Assembly: GCA_937894465.1 (NCBI GenBank)
Contig: CALCRE010000047.1
Coordinates: forward strand, 1-64,000
Origin: an uncultured Clostridia bacterium
Lineage (GTDB): Bacteria; Bacillota; Clostridia; JAAYHZ01
Length of the DNA stretch: 64,000 nucleotides
Direction of reading: 5' to 3'
Shown: positions 37,340 to 46,393 of the stretch, piece by piece
Numbering within the stretch: the first letter of the stretch is position 1
How the letters are laid out: the number at the start of each line of letters is the position of its first letter
Program-made: the position numbers and the translations under genes
Notes under the pieces: generated by a model
What the model saw: only the letters and a program-made list of their open reading frames with translations
Databases searched by the model: none
Told to the model about the DNA's origin: nothing

Positions 37340-38727
37340 AAGAAAAAAAGATATTTGATGCTGTCACGGATGTTCGTGACGAATTAATTGAAGAAGCAAA
37401 GATCACCATGTATAAGAAGAAAAAACCCATGTGGGTTATATGGGTGGCGATTGCGGCTTGTGCTGCAATAGTAATGGGTATAGGCTTGCTGATTCCGGGG
37501 ACTGGAAACAATAATCCTAATTCGGGAATGCTCCTGGAGGTAATGTATCCGAAGGCATATGCCTTTGAAGATTCTGACACAAAGAGAGCTATCAGGGAGC
37601 AAAACCCCGTTGATGAAAACTTCATCAACTCCATCAAGGAATTTTCTTATAAGACAGGTTCCGCTATTTTATCCGACAATGGAAAAAACAAAAATTACTC
37701 ACCTTTATCACTTTTTTATGCATTAGGGCTTGCAACCTCCGGTGCAAAAGGCGATACACAAGCTGAGCTATTGGATTTTCTGGGGGTACCGGATATAGAA
37801 ACTTTAACCCTGCAAAGTAGAAATTTGTATCGGACTCTTTACCGAGATAATGAAATCGGAAAGCTGAAAATTGCTAACTCCATTTGGATGGAAAATGAGC
37901 TAAACGGTAAACCCATTGTGTTTAAAGAGGATTTTGTAAAGCAAGCAGTGGAGAACTTCTATGCCAGCTCCCATAGTGTGGATTTTGCCAAGGAAGAAAC
38001 GGGAAAAGCCATGGCCAAATGGATTCAAAATCAAACAAACGGTACATTGTCACCCACAATTGAGGTAGACCCGGAGCAAATACTGACCATAATCAATACA
38101 GTATACTTTTATGATCAATGGGTTGATCGGTTTGACAAACAAAAAACCGCCCAAAGCATATTTTACTTGGCAAACGGTGACAAAGAAAAAGCTGATTTTA
38201 TGAACCAAACGTTTTCGTCGGCAGGCTTTTCAAGAGGAGAAGGTTTTACACGTGCCGGTTTACAACTTAAAAATGCAAGCCAAATGATATTTATTCTTCC
38301 GGATGCAGGAGTTTCACCTTATGATCTACTCTCGTCTTCCGAACAGATGAAGGAGATCTTTGAAGGAGGAGAAAGATTGAACGGTGAGGTGGTATGGAAA
38401 ATACCCAAGTTCAACTTTGGTTCCGAGTTTTCTCTGAAGGATACGCTAGGAAGTTTGGGTATTGTGTCGGCTTTTCGACCGGACGCAGACTTTACCGGCA
38501 TTACGGACCACACGGCATTCATTTCGAATGTCCGTCAAGAAACCCACATCGCCATTGATGAAATCGGTGTGGAAGCTTCTGCTTTTACCCGTATAGAGTA
38601 CGCAGGAGCTGCACTTCCTAACGGCAGAGCTGATATGATTCTCAATAGCCCCTTTATATATGGTATAACGGCGCAAAATGGCACCTTGTTATTTGTGGGT
38701 GTATGTGAAAATCCGGCGGAAAACTAA
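37336..38727 (+). CDS. Membrane-anchored serpin in the anti-sigma position
   Basis: The 463-residue protein starts with a cytoplasmic stretch (1-30: KKIFDAVTDVRDELIEEAK) and one membrane helix (32-54), a layout common in proteins encoded after clostridial ECF sigma genes. Residues about 90-463 are a full serpin: NYSPLSLFYALGLATSGAKG, NSIWMENE, INTVYFYDQW, IPKFNFGSEFSL, reactive-loop hinge GVEASAFT (411-418) and the signature ILNSPFIYGI. The hinge has small residues typical of inhibitory serpins apart from Phe417; counting from it puts P1 near the AGAAL segment, so an elastase- or subtilisin-like target is possible. The start overlaps the sigma gene by ATGA. Acting as a protease-sensing anti-sigma factor is inference. 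Confidence 0.88.
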   Translation: MKEKKIFDAVTDVRDELIEEAKITMYKKKKPMWVIWVAIAACAAIVMGIGLLIPGTGNNNPNSGMLLEVMYPKAYAFEDSDTKRAIREQNPVDENFINSIKEFSYKTGSAILSDNGKNKNYSPLSLFYALGLATSGAKGDTQAELLDFLGVPDIETLTLQSRNLYRTLYRDNEIGKLKIANSIWMENELNGKPIVFKEDFVKQAVENFYASSHSVDFAKEETGKAMAKWIQNQTNGTLSPTIEVDPEQILTIINTVYFYDQWVDRFDKQKTAQSIFYLANGDKEKADFMNQTFSSAGFSRGEGFTRAGLQLKNASQMIFILPDAGVSPYDLLSSSEQMKEIFEGGERLNGEVVWKIPKFNFGSEFSLKDTLGSLGIVSAFRPDADFTGITDHTAFISNVRQETHIAIDEIGVEASAFTRIEYAGAALPNGRADMILNSPFIYGITAQNGTLLFVGVCENPAEN

Positions 38728-38755
38728 AAGTTATGAAAGATGAGGTAGGAAACAA

Positions 38756-39676
38756 ATGACGAACCTTTTCACATTTGAATTAAACGGCTGGAATTCCTGG
38801 AGCAAGGTGTTTCAATCAATCAAGGATTTCCAATCATTGATCAAGTATATATATGAAAGCAATTTCCTACCTCTTTCTCAAATTGAACAATGCACACCGG
38901 GTACCAATGCGGTTTTCAAGGTTGGTTCCACTGTTATAAAGATATTTGCACCTAAAGAGTCCGGGTTTGATTCTGATTCGGATTATGTGACTGAACTTTT
39001 CGGCATGGAAAGGGCAAACAAGTTGGGAATATCAACACCAAAATTGTTGGCAAAGGGAATTGTAGAGGATCAATATGTTTTCCCTTATCTCATCATGGAA
39101 TATATTCCGGGTGGCTCTTTCGGAATGCTTGAAAGTCAATGGACGGATGATGAGAAGACAAACTTTGCAAAGCAGTTACACTGCATAACGGACTTGATGA
39201 ATACTTCCTGTGAGCCGTTTAATTATTTGGATGTTATCGATCGGGCACTATATTGTCAACGTTGGAGCAAATTTCCACGAAGTTTTCAACAAGAGCGTAG
39301 AAAATATTTGGAGCAGTATAAGGGGTCGTCACAGGTTTATGTGCATGGGGACTTAAATCCGGACAATGTGCTTGTTGATCATAACGGAAAGCTTTATATC
39401 ATCGACTTTGCCGATGCAGTGATTGCTCCTCCTGAATATGAGTTTGCAGCTATTGTATGTGAACTGTTTTGCTTTGAAAAACCTTATATGATCGGATATT
39501 TCGGAGAATACAATATTGAAGAGCTTGCTGAAAAGTGCTTCAACGCCATACTGATGCATGACTTTGGTGCAGGGATCATCGAATGCAATTTAGGCCGGAT
39601 CAATGAGATCGCATCCCTTTCAGTGTTAAAAGAAAGGTTATGTATTGCGATTAAAAACAACAAAGGGATTGAATAA
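38756..39676 (+). CDS. Aminoglycoside-phosphotransferase-fold (APH) kinase
   Basis: The 306-residue protein has the APH/choline-kinase fold: TNAVFKVGSTVIKIFAP (ATP-binding lysine), FPYLIMEYIPGG (hinge), VYVHGDLNPDNVLVD (catalytic loop with Asp, near residues 196-206) and KLYIIDFADAVIAPPEYE (metal-binding DFAD). Many such enzymes phosphorylate small metabolites or antibiotics; the substrate cannot be told from sequence. It starts 28 bp after the serpin gene behind GAGGTAGG and could be a distal gene of the sigma operon. Confidence 0.8.
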   Translation: MTNLFTFELNGWNSWSKVFQSIKDFQSLIKYIYESNFLPLSQIEQCTPGTNAVFKVGSTVIKIFAPKESGFDSDSDYVTELFGMERANKLGISTPKLLAKGIVEDQYVFPYLIMEYIPGGSFGMLESQWTDDEKTNFAKQLHCITDLMNTSCEPFNYLDVIDRALYCQRWSKFPRSFQQERRKYLEQYKGSSQVYVHGDLNPDNVLVDHNGKLYIIDFADAVIAPPEYEFAAIVCELFCFEKPYMIGYFGEYNIEELAEKCFNAILMHDFGAGIIECNLGRINEIASLSVLKERLCIAIKNNKGIE

Positions 39677-39737
39677 CTCAACGGAGCGTAGAGTGTATTT
39701 CAAGAAGGCGGTTATTGATTCCATACCGGTATCAAAT

Positions 39738-40838
39738 ATGATTATTAATATAGCAGACAATTTGAAAAGACTACGCAAACAGCGTGACATCACTCAAGAA
39801 GAATTGGCAAGCTTTATAGGCGTGTCTTTCCAAGCGGTATCGAAATGGGAGCGGAACGAAGGTTATCCGGACATTACACTTTTGCCGGTCATAGCAAATT
39901 TCTTTGATGTGACTCTTGACGAGCTTATGGGAATGGACGGAATAAGAAACAAAGAGCACATGAATGATGTATTGGCAATGCTCAAAGAAAACTATTCAAA
40001 TGGGCGAATAGCTGATAATATCGCATTGATTCGTGATGAACTGAAAGCTTTTCCGACAAATTATAAATTACTATCCGAACTTGCAGCATCGTTGACCATG
40101 CTTCAATCTGACCCGGATACAGAGAAAAAGAACAAGAAAGAAGCAATTAAGATTTGTGAAAGAATTATGGAACATTGCACAGGCACTAAAATTCGTAATA
40201 ATACCCAAGCAAATCTGTGCTTTTATTACAGTTGGGTAGGAGAAACGGAGAAAGCAGTTGAACAAGCAAAAAAATTACCTTCCATTTGGAAATGCAAAGA
40301 TGCTATTTTACCGGCGTTGCTCACCGGTGAAGACGCCGTAAAAGAAGGTCAACAAGCCATTGTTCAATTTGCCGATGCGATTCGTTTACAATTACGTGAT
40401 TTGGCTGATGCAGACCATAGAAAAAACTACAACTGGACAAACAAAGAATGTATTACCATGTTGCAAAAAAGCATCGACATATATGACATAGTGTTTGATC
40501 AGGGAGACTACCTATTTTATCATGTATACTTATCCGAGACCTATCGTAACATGGCTGCATTCTCTTTGCTTGTTAACGAAAGGGAACAAGCTATAGGATT
40601 CTTGACAAAAGCGGTGGATCATTCGGTGCAGTTTGATCGGCTCCCGGGCCATATCAAGCATACATCATTGCTTGTCAATCGATTGGAGCACAATAAGCAG
40701 GATACAAGCAAAAACTTCTCCCATAATTGGAGCTACTTGCTGTTGAATCAAACCTTGACCCAAGATCGATATGATTGCATTCGATCTGACGTAAGATTCA
40801 TTCAACTGGAGAATGCTCTTAAAGCAGTTGCTGAATAA
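39738..40838 (+). CDS. XRE-family helix-turn-helix regulator with TPR-like C-terminus
   Basis: Residues 1-65 are a typical HTH_3 domain (IADNLKRLRKQRDITQEELA, FIGVSFQAVSKWERNEGYPD, ITLLPVIANFFDVTLDELMG). The remaining 300 residues are helical and TPR-like (LLSELAASLTMLQS, AIKICERIME, YSWVGETEKAVEQAKKLP). I place the start at the ATG at 39738 by family length; a GTG at 39693, 6 bp after ACGGAG, is a reasonable alternative adding 15 residues. It follows the kinase gene closely on the same strand. The target genes are unknown. Confidence 0.85.
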   Translation: MIINIADNLKRLRKQRDITQEELASFIGVSFQAVSKWERNEGYPDITLLPVIANFFDVTLDELMGMDGIRNKEHMNDVLAMLKENYSNGRIADNIALIRDELKAFPTNYKLLSELAASLTMLQSDPDTEKKNKKEAIKICERIMEHCTGTKIRNNTQANLCFYYSWVGETEKAVEQAKKLPSIWKCKDAILPALLTGEDAVKEGQQAIVQFADAIRLQLRDLADADHRKNYNWTNKECITMLQKSIDIYDIVFDQGDYLFYHVYLSETYRNMAAFSLLVNEREQAIGFLTKAVDHSVQFDRLPGHIKHTSLLVNRLEHNKQDTSKNFSHNWSYLLLNQTLTQDRYDCIRSDVRFIQLENALKAVAE

Positions 40839-40856
40839 ACACAATAAGTTTTTTTG

Positions 40857-40885
40857 TTGACAAAAAGGATACAATTGAATATTAT
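40857..40885 (+). promoter_or_regulatory. Consensus promoter of the valS T-box leader
   Basis: TTGACA (40857-40862) and TATTAT (40880-40885) are 17 bp apart. The start point would fall near 40892, about 25 bp before the first conserved T-box element. Confidence 0.7.
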
Positions 40886-40916
40886 GGTATAAATCAATTG
40901 AACACGAACAAAATGG

Positions 40917-41204
40917 CGTTGATAAGGAGAAGTACATGCTTAACCTGAAGCAAAGAGAGAAGATGGCCGGTGCAAATCTTCGTGAAGGTAGTATGGAAGT
41001 AGCCTTTGAGCTGTGAACCGAAAGGATGGTATCTTAGTAGGCTTCAACGGAACTTTCCACTGTTAAAAGGAAAACAATATCGGATATTTTTAGTTCCCGT
41101 ATTGGCATGAGTGCAGATTAAAGAGATCTGAATTTAGGTGGTACCACGGACGCATACAGTTCGCCCTAAGCAAAATGTTAACAAAGCTTAAGGCGGACTT
41201 TTGT
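40917..41204 (+). ncRNA. T-box leader (riboswitch) with a valine specifier
   Basis: The order of conserved elements is canonical: GATAAGGAGAAGTA, AAAGAGAG, GGTGCAAAT, the specifier region, TTTGAGC, GAACC, the T-box AGGTGGTACCACGG (41136-41149), then a terminator. The specifier triplet is GTA at 40999-41001 (in GGAAGTAGCCTTTGAG), a valine codon, agreeing with valS downstream. The terminator pairs 41158-41171 with 41186-41197 (GCTTAAGGCGGA) and ends in TTTTG. Uncharged tRNA-Val would pair with the specifier and the T-box bulge and allow read-through. Confidence 0.93.
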
Positions 41205-41235
41205 TTTGTGTTCGGAATTTCAAGGAGGTATTACT

Positions 41236-43614
41236 ATGAAGAACTATGATTACAAACAAGTGGAAAAGCAAATGCAGAGTTTTTGGGAGGAAAACGAAAT
41301 TTATCGTTTTGACTTGGATAGCCGGAAGGAAATCTACTCCATTGACACACCGCCGCCCACAGTCAGTGGAAGCTTGCATATCGGGCATATTTTTTCCTAT
41401 GCCCAAGCGGAAATGATTGCACGCTTTAAACGTATGCAAGGATATAACGTTTTTTATCCTTTTGGATTTGATGACAATGGACTACCAACAGAAAGACTCG
41501 TAGAAAGGGAAGAGGGTATTGTAGCAAAGGATTTTCAAAGAAGTGAATTCATAAAAAAATGTATTGCAACAACGGCAAAGTATGAAGAGGAATTTAAAAG
41601 TTTGTGGCAATCCCTTGGGTTTTCTGTTGACTGGTCTTATCAATATGAAACAATAAACCCTATGGTTCAGCGGATATCGCAAAAATCATTTATTCGCCTT
41701 CTAAAGGATGGAAAAGCCTATATGAAAGAGTCTCCGGTTTTATGGTGCACAGAATGCCAAACCTCTATAGCCCAAGCCGAATTAGAGACGATTGAAAAAA
41801 AGACTACATTCAATTACCTGATATTTAAGTGCGGTGAAGATGATTTGTTGATCGCCACAACCAGACCGGAGCTTTTGTATGGTTGTGTTTGCTTGTTCGT
41901 CCATCCGGAGGATGACAGATACAAAAAATATATCGGCAAAAATGCTACTGTTCCCTTATATAATTATGAAATTCCCGTATTATCAGATCATAAAGTTGAC
42001 CTATGTAAAGGAACCGGTATTGTGATGTGTGCCACTTTTGGTGACAGCACGGATATGGAATGGTATGAAACCCATCAACTTCCCTATAGAAAAGTACTAT
42101 TACCGAATGGTTTGATAGATAGCGATGTTCCGCTTATTGGGGACTTAAGTGTCTTGGATGCTAGAAAGCGGATCATCGAATTACTATCAGAAACCGGTTT
42201 GATGACAGATTCAAAGATGATTACTCATACCGTTTCTGTTCATGAACGTTGCGGAAGAGAAACGGAGATTATTCCCTCAAAACAGTGGTACATTGAACTT
42301 TTGTCTCAAAAACAGGAATTTTTACAAGCTGCCGATAAAATAAACTGGTATCCGGAATACATGAAAAACAGGTATACTACTTGGGTTGAAAATCTTAAGT
42401 GGGATTGGTGTATATCTCGACAACGCTATTTTGGTGTTCCATTTCCCATTTGGTACTGTAAAAGTTGTGGAAAGGTTATGGCTGCAAGTGAAGATCGCTT
42501 GCCTGTTAATCCACTTGAAACAAACCCGGAAAAACCTTGTCATTGTGGATGTAATGAGTTTTTTCCTGAGCATGCTGTTTTCGACACTTGGGCTACTTCA
42601 TCGGTAACACCGCAAATCAACGGGAAATGGGGCGAAGAAAATGACTTAACGGAAAAGCTATTGCCCATGAGTTTAAGAACCCAAGCACACGAGATTATCC
42701 GAACATGGGCCTTCTATACAATTGTAAAAAGCTTGTACCATACAGGGCAAATTCCTTGGAAGGATATAATGGTTTGTGGTTTTGTTCTGGCAAAGAAAGG
42801 CGAGAAGATCAGTAAATCGAAAGGAAATTCAGCATTATCACCAAAGGAACTGATTGAAAACCATTCGGCTGACGTAATAAGGTATTGGGCTGCCAATGCC
42901 AAGCTTGGAACAGACACCTTTTTCTCAATGGATGAGCTGAGCACGGCAAAAAGATTCATTACAAAGCTATGGAATGCATCGAAGTTTGCAATATCTCATT
43001 TACAGGATTTTGACAATACGGAGGACATGGAGTTGATGCCCGTAGACAGGTGGATTATACAGCGATGTAAGCAAACTACCCGTGCAGCAGAAGAACTGCT
43101 TAACCTATATGAAATAGGTGCTGCAAGGCACAAGATCGACGAGTTTTTCTGGAAAGACTTATGTGATTATTATTTCGAGATTGTTAAAGAGCGATTGTAC
43201 CAGCCTGAAAAGCACGGGATTAAACAACGAAAGTCAGCTCAACATGCTTTGTATTATTGTGTCCTTCAAGTGTTGAAGGTATATGCCATTTATATACCCC
43301 ATATCACTGAATATATATATCAGGAGTTTTTTAAACAGCATGAGAACAGTGTTTCATTACACATATTAAATTGGGAAACGGAAAAAGTAACGGATCACAA
43401 GTTCATCATGTTTGGCGAAAAATTAAAAGAGGTTATTGGGGATACAAGAAAATACAAGGCAGAGAACGCATTATCCATGAAAACCGAGATGAAAGAGGTT
43501 GTGATCCTTACAGATGAGAAACTAATAGGGCTGTTTGAGCAAAGCGTGAATGATATAAAAGCATGTTGCCAAGCGAGAGAAGTGATCATTCAAGTAAACC
43601 GTATGGATGCGTAA
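41236..43614 (+). CDS. valS: Valine--tRNA ligase, short (archaeal/Rickettsia-like) form
   Basis: The class I synthetase has HIGH at residues 48-51 (TVSGSLHIGHIFSYAQ), KISKS at 524-528 (KKGEKISKSKGN), an editing domain (LIATTRPELLYGC, GTGIVMCATFGDSTDMEWY) and a zinc-like cysteine knuckle (CKSCG...CHCGC). At 792 residues it is shorter than usual bacterial ValRS (about 880) and lacks the C-terminal coiled-coil arm. The opening KNYDYKQVEKQMQSFWEENE and IYSIDTPPPTVSG resemble the short archaeal and rickettsial type. The ATG at 41236 is just after AAGGAGG; the in-frame start at 41206 lies inside the terminator tail. Another valS may exist elsewhere in the genome. Confidence 0.92.
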   Translation: MKNYDYKQVEKQMQSFWEENEIYRFDLDSRKEIYSIDTPPPTVSGSLHIGHIFSYAQAEMIARFKRMQGYNVFYPFGFDDNGLPTERLVEREEGIVAKDFQRSEFIKKCIATTAKYEEEFKSLWQSLGFSVDWSYQYETINPMVQRISQKSFIRLLKDGKAYMKESPVLWCTECQTSIAQAELETIEKKTTFNYLIFKCGEDDLLIATTRPELLYGCVCLFVHPEDDRYKKYIGKNATVPLYNYEIPVLSDHKVDLCKGTGIVMCATFGDSTDMEWYETHQLPYRKVLLPNGLIDSDVPLIGDLSVLDARKRIIELLSETGLMTDSKMITHTVSVHERCGRETEIIPSKQWYIELLSQKQEFLQAADKINWYPEYMKNRYTTWVENLKWDWCISRQRYFGVPFPIWYCKSCGKVMAASEDRLPVNPLETNPEKPCHCGCNEFFPEHAVFDTWATSSVTPQINGKWGEENDLTEKLLPMSLRTQAHEIIRTWAFYTIVKSLYHTGQIPWKDIMVCGFVLAKKGEKISKSKGNSALSPKELIENHSADVIRYWAANAKLGTDTFFSMDELSTAKRFITKLWNASKFAISHLQDFDNTEDMELMPVDRWIIQRCKQTTRAAEELLNLYEIGAARHKIDEFFWKDLCDYYFEIVKERLYQPEKHGIKQRKSAQHALYYCVLQVLKVYAIYIPHITEYIYQEFFKQHENSVSLHILNWETEKVTDHKFIMFGEKLKEVIGDTRKYKAENALSMKTEMKEVVILTDEKLIGLFEQSVNDIKACCQAREVIIQVNRMDA

Positions 43615-43684
43615 TCACCGGAATACTGTATAATAAAAGGTGCATGGAAGATAATTTCATGTACCTGGTAATGGGAGGTGTTAC

Positions 43685-44236
43685 ATGAAAGATTTTAACA
43701 GAGAGAACTTGTCATTGTCACTGTGTGGGCTAAATTGTGGATTGTGTCCTATGCAGCTTGGGGGCTACTGCCCGGGATGCGGTGGTGGAGATGGCAACCA
43801 ATCTTGCGCAATTGCAAAATGCAGTTTGCAACATGATCAAGTGGAATACTGTTTTCTTTGCATTGAATTTCCGTGTAGTAAATTTGAAAAAACAACAGAA
43901 TATGATTCATTCATCACGCATCAAAGACAGTTAGAAGACATGAAAAGAGCAAAAGCAATAGGAATCCAAGCATATACTAAAGAACAAGTCAAAAAACGAG
44001 AAATCCTGGAAAAGATTTTGTCCGAGTACAATGACGGACGGAGAAAAACATTTTATTGTGTAGCAATCAATCTTTTAACGTTAGGGGATATTGAAGAAGT
44101 CATGAAACAAATTGAAGAAAACACCTCATTTAATAATCTATCCATAAAAGAAAAAGCAGCTTATATTGTTACTCATTTTCAAAGAATTGCTGACAAGTCG
44201 GATGTAGAGCTAAAACTTCGCAAAAAACCCGGTTAA
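43685..44236 (+). CDS. DUF3795 cysteine-rich protein
   Basis: The 183-residue protein has the DUF3795 N-terminal cysteine cluster: LCGLNCGLCPMQLGGYCPGCGG, CAIAKCSLQ and YCFLCIEFPCSKF, probably a metal or iron-sulfur site. The C-terminal half is helical and charged. The function is unknown. The ATG follows GGGAGGTG. It lies 70 bp behind valS, with a dyad (AGGTGCATG/CATGTACCT, around 43640-43672) in the gap. Confidence 0.85.
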   Translation: MKDFNRENLSLSLCGLNCGLCPMQLGGYCPGCGGGDGNQSCAIAKCSLQHDQVEYCFLCIEFPCSKFEKTTEYDSFITHQRQLEDMKRAKAIGIQAYTKEQVKKREILEKILSEYNDGRRKTFYCVAINLLTLGDIEEVMKQIEENTSFNNLSIKEKAAYIVTHFQRIADKSDVELKLRKKPG

Positions 44237-44291
44237 AACAATTTGTAAGATTATCAGTTCTCATGCGTCATATAAGAAAGGAGGTGAATAT

Positions 44292-44768
44292 GTGACCGAG
44301 CTCGAGCAAATATACAATCGATACTTTAAAGATGTTTACTTGTTTACACTGGGGTTATCAAAAGATAAACATGTAGCAGAGGATATTACCTCTGAAACAT
44401 TTATGAAGGCCATAAAAGCCATTGACAGTTTCAATGGAGATTGTGATATCCGTGTGTGGCTGTGCCAAATAGCAAAAAACGCTTACATATCGTATGTAAG
44501 AAAGAATAAAAAGCAAGTGAATGTGGAATCTATACCGGAACAAAAAGACGATATGGATGTAGAAAGAATAGTCTTTTCATCTGTGGAAGCTATGAAAGTT
44601 CATAAGATTCTACATAAACTTGAAGAGCCCTATAAAGAAGTATTTTCCCTTCGTGTTTTCGGGGAATTAAGCTTCAAACAGATCGCTGATGTATTTGGTA
44701 AAACGGATAACTGGGCTTGTGTTACATTTCACCGGGCAAAGGGAATGATTGTAAAAGAAATGAGGTAG
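44292..44768 (+). CDS. ECF-type sigma factor
   Basis: The 158-residue protein has region 2 (LEQIYNRYFKDVYLFTLGLS, HVAEDITSETFMKAIKAI, VWLCQIAKNAYISYVRKNKK) and region 4 (LEEPYKEVFSLRVFGELSFK, IADVFGKTDNWACVTFHRAK). The start is GTG at 44292 behind AAAGGAGGTG; the ATG at 44289 would run directly into a stop. It is followed 4 bp later by a zinc-finger anti-sigma gene, the standard pairing. Confidence 0.93.
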   Translation: MTELEQIYNRYFKDVYLFTLGLSKDKHVAEDITSETFMKAIKAIDSFNGDCDIRVWLCQIAKNAYISYVRKNKKQVNVESIPEQKDDMDVERIVFSSVEAMKVHKILHKLEEPYKEVFSLRVFGELSFKQIADVFGKTDNWACVTFHRAKGMIVKEMR

Positions 44769-44772
44769 ATGA

Positions 44773-45666
44773 ATGAAAGTAACTTGTGAAGTTATAAGAG
44801 ATTTATTGCCGTTGTATCAGGAAAATATGATCAGTGATGACTCGAAGGCTTTAGTGGATGATCATATAGCAGGTTGTGATGCATGTAAGAAAGTGCTGGA
44901 TTACATGAAAACGGAAACGGTGCTCATGGACACTAATGTGACTCCGTTGTTAAAAATAAAGACCAAGCTACGTAGGAAGAAAGTAATTACGGTCTTGTTT
45001 TCTGTGATGCTTTCTCTTGCTGTTGCTGTTTTGTTTGTTGCTTATCTGACTGCACCGGAATATACATCCTATCGCGATTCAAAAATATCTATAACAGAAG
45101 TGGACAATGGGATGGTTGTTGCCGTTTTTAGCGACCAAGTGTCAGGATACGATATTAGTAAATACCAATCGGATGAATATGACGGTTATGTGGTTCACAT
45201 GACTACTTGGGATAGTGTTTGGAACAGGATTTTTGGCAGGTCCCGTGTCAACAGCGTTGTTTTAAATCCTGACGGTGAAGCGGTTACAGCAGTTTACTAT
45301 TATCAAACCGATAGTCAAGTTGACAGATTAATCTATGGTTTTGATATAAATCCGAGCGGTGGAATTCTCACCTTGCCTAGATTAGTTTTATCCTATTACT
45401 TTCTCCTGGCATTAGGTTTTGCCGGATTCTGTGCGCTATTGGTTTTTATATTCCGTAAGAACGAGATAGCGAGAAATCTGTTGACCAAGGTTTTGCTTGT
45501 ACCGATCTCTTATCTTTTAGCTCATCTATTGATAAAAGGATTTGATTCAACATCCTATTTGGCACTACGAGACTTTCTAGCAATATTATTAATAACCATA
45601 CCACTATACATCGCTTTTCTTGCAGCAATGACCTACATCAAGGAATATAAGAAAAAGAAAGCATAA
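44773..45666 (+). CDS. zf-HC2 membrane anti-sigma factor
   Basis: The 297-residue protein has an N-terminal zinc anti-sigma motif HIAGCDACKK (His-x3-Cys-x2-Cys) at about 32-41 and opens CEVIRDLLPLYQENMIS, the usual form. A first membrane helix at about 73-93 is followed by an extracytoplasmic domain (95-195) and about three more helices (205-225, 235-255 and 262-285). Only 4 bp separate it from the sigma gene. It should hold that sigma factor inactive until an envelope signal arrives. Confidence 0.9.
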   Translation: MKVTCEVIRDLLPLYQENMISDDSKALVDDHIAGCDACKKVLDYMKTETVLMDTNVTPLLKIKTKLRRKKVITVLFSVMLSLAVAVLFVAYLTAPEYTSYRDSKISITEVDNGMVVAVFSDQVSGYDISKYQSDEYDGYVVHMTTWDSVWNRIFGRSRVNSVVLNPDGEAVTAVYYYQTDSQVDRLIYGFDINPSGGILTLPRLVLSYYFLLALGFAGFCALLVFIFRKNEIARNLLTKVLLVPISYLLAHLLIKGFDSTSYLALRDFLAILLITIPLYIAFLAAMTYIKEYKKKKA

Positions 45667-45775
45667 CAAGAATCCTTTAAAGGCAATAGAATCGTAGCTA
45701 AGAAGTCGCCGAGCTCATTTACGAAAACGATTCTATTATAGACTGTAGAGGTATCACAACAAAGGAGAATGTGGC

Positions 45776-45832
45776 ATGAAGATAACTGTGATCAACGGCA
45801 CGGAAGTAAGAGGATGTACGTATCTGAAGTGA
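45776..45832 (+). pseudogene. 5' stub of a flavodoxin-family (FMN reductase-like) gene
   Basis: Behind a good AAAGGAGAATG site, an ATG opens MKITVINGTEVRGCTYLK and then stops. This is the canonical first strand and phosphate loop of NADPH-dependent FMN reductase/flavodoxin-family proteins, which normally run about 200 residues. The following 130 bp up to the terminator keep only an unrecognisable 40-codon frame. The rest of the gene appears deleted. Confidence 0.6.
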
Positions 45833-45974
45833 CTATGTGGGAATACCGTGTATGTAGCAATCTTGTTATGGGAAAGAAAGCTCCGGAGGGTTGCCCGGTA
45901 TTAAATACGTTCAAAGCTTCTTTGAGGTACGTAAAGAGAACTATTAAAACAAAACTATTTTTATAGTGGTTAGC

Positions 45975-46008
45975 AAAAGAGTACTTGTGTTGTCGCAAGT
46001 ACTCTTTT
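45975..46008. terminator. Strong hairpin terminator
   Basis: AAAAGAGTACTTG (45975-45987) pairs perfectly with CAAGTACTCTTTT (45996-46008) around an 8-nt loop, with A-rich and T-rich flanks. It could act in both directions. It ends the decayed flavodoxin locus. Confidence 0.8.
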
Positions 46009-46393
46009 GCTTTTGGCTAGGGTATTTAAAGAACATCAACTAATACTTTTGTGAATCCTAACATTAGGCACCCACCCTAAAAAGAGCAAAGTAATATAAA
46101 CCCATCTATGTGCAAAAAAATAAAGGCTGCAAAAGGTTTTCTATGTTTTGCATAAAAATAAAACCGCTAACCTATGTCATTTGCGGCTAAGTTAACTTGC
46201 TTCCTCTAAAAATTACTTTTTAATTAATAAATTCTGACATGATTGAACAAATAATGTCTGATTTCCTTATTTGCACATCATATAGTTTGATGGTATAATT
46301 AACATATAATGTAATAAATAAAATATAATACTTACCCGCGAAGTCATGATTTTTACAATATAATCGTGCAAAAAACGGAGGTGGATAATTAAA
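46009..46393 (+). other. AT-rich intergenic region upstream of solute-binding protein 1
   Basis: There is no ORF with a ribosome site in these 385 bp. The stretch holds the promoter TTGCAC-17-TATAAT at 46271-46299 and ends in the GGAGGTGG ribosome site. A small dyad with CCGC/GCGG arms lies near 46170-46195. Nothing else was recognised. Confidence 0.5.
46271..46299 (+). promoter_or_regulatory. Promoter of solute-binding protein gene 1
   Basis: TTGCAC (46271-46276) and TATAAT (46294-46299) are 17 bp apart, about 95 bp before the ATG, leaving an untranslated leader of about 88 nt. Confidence 0.6.
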
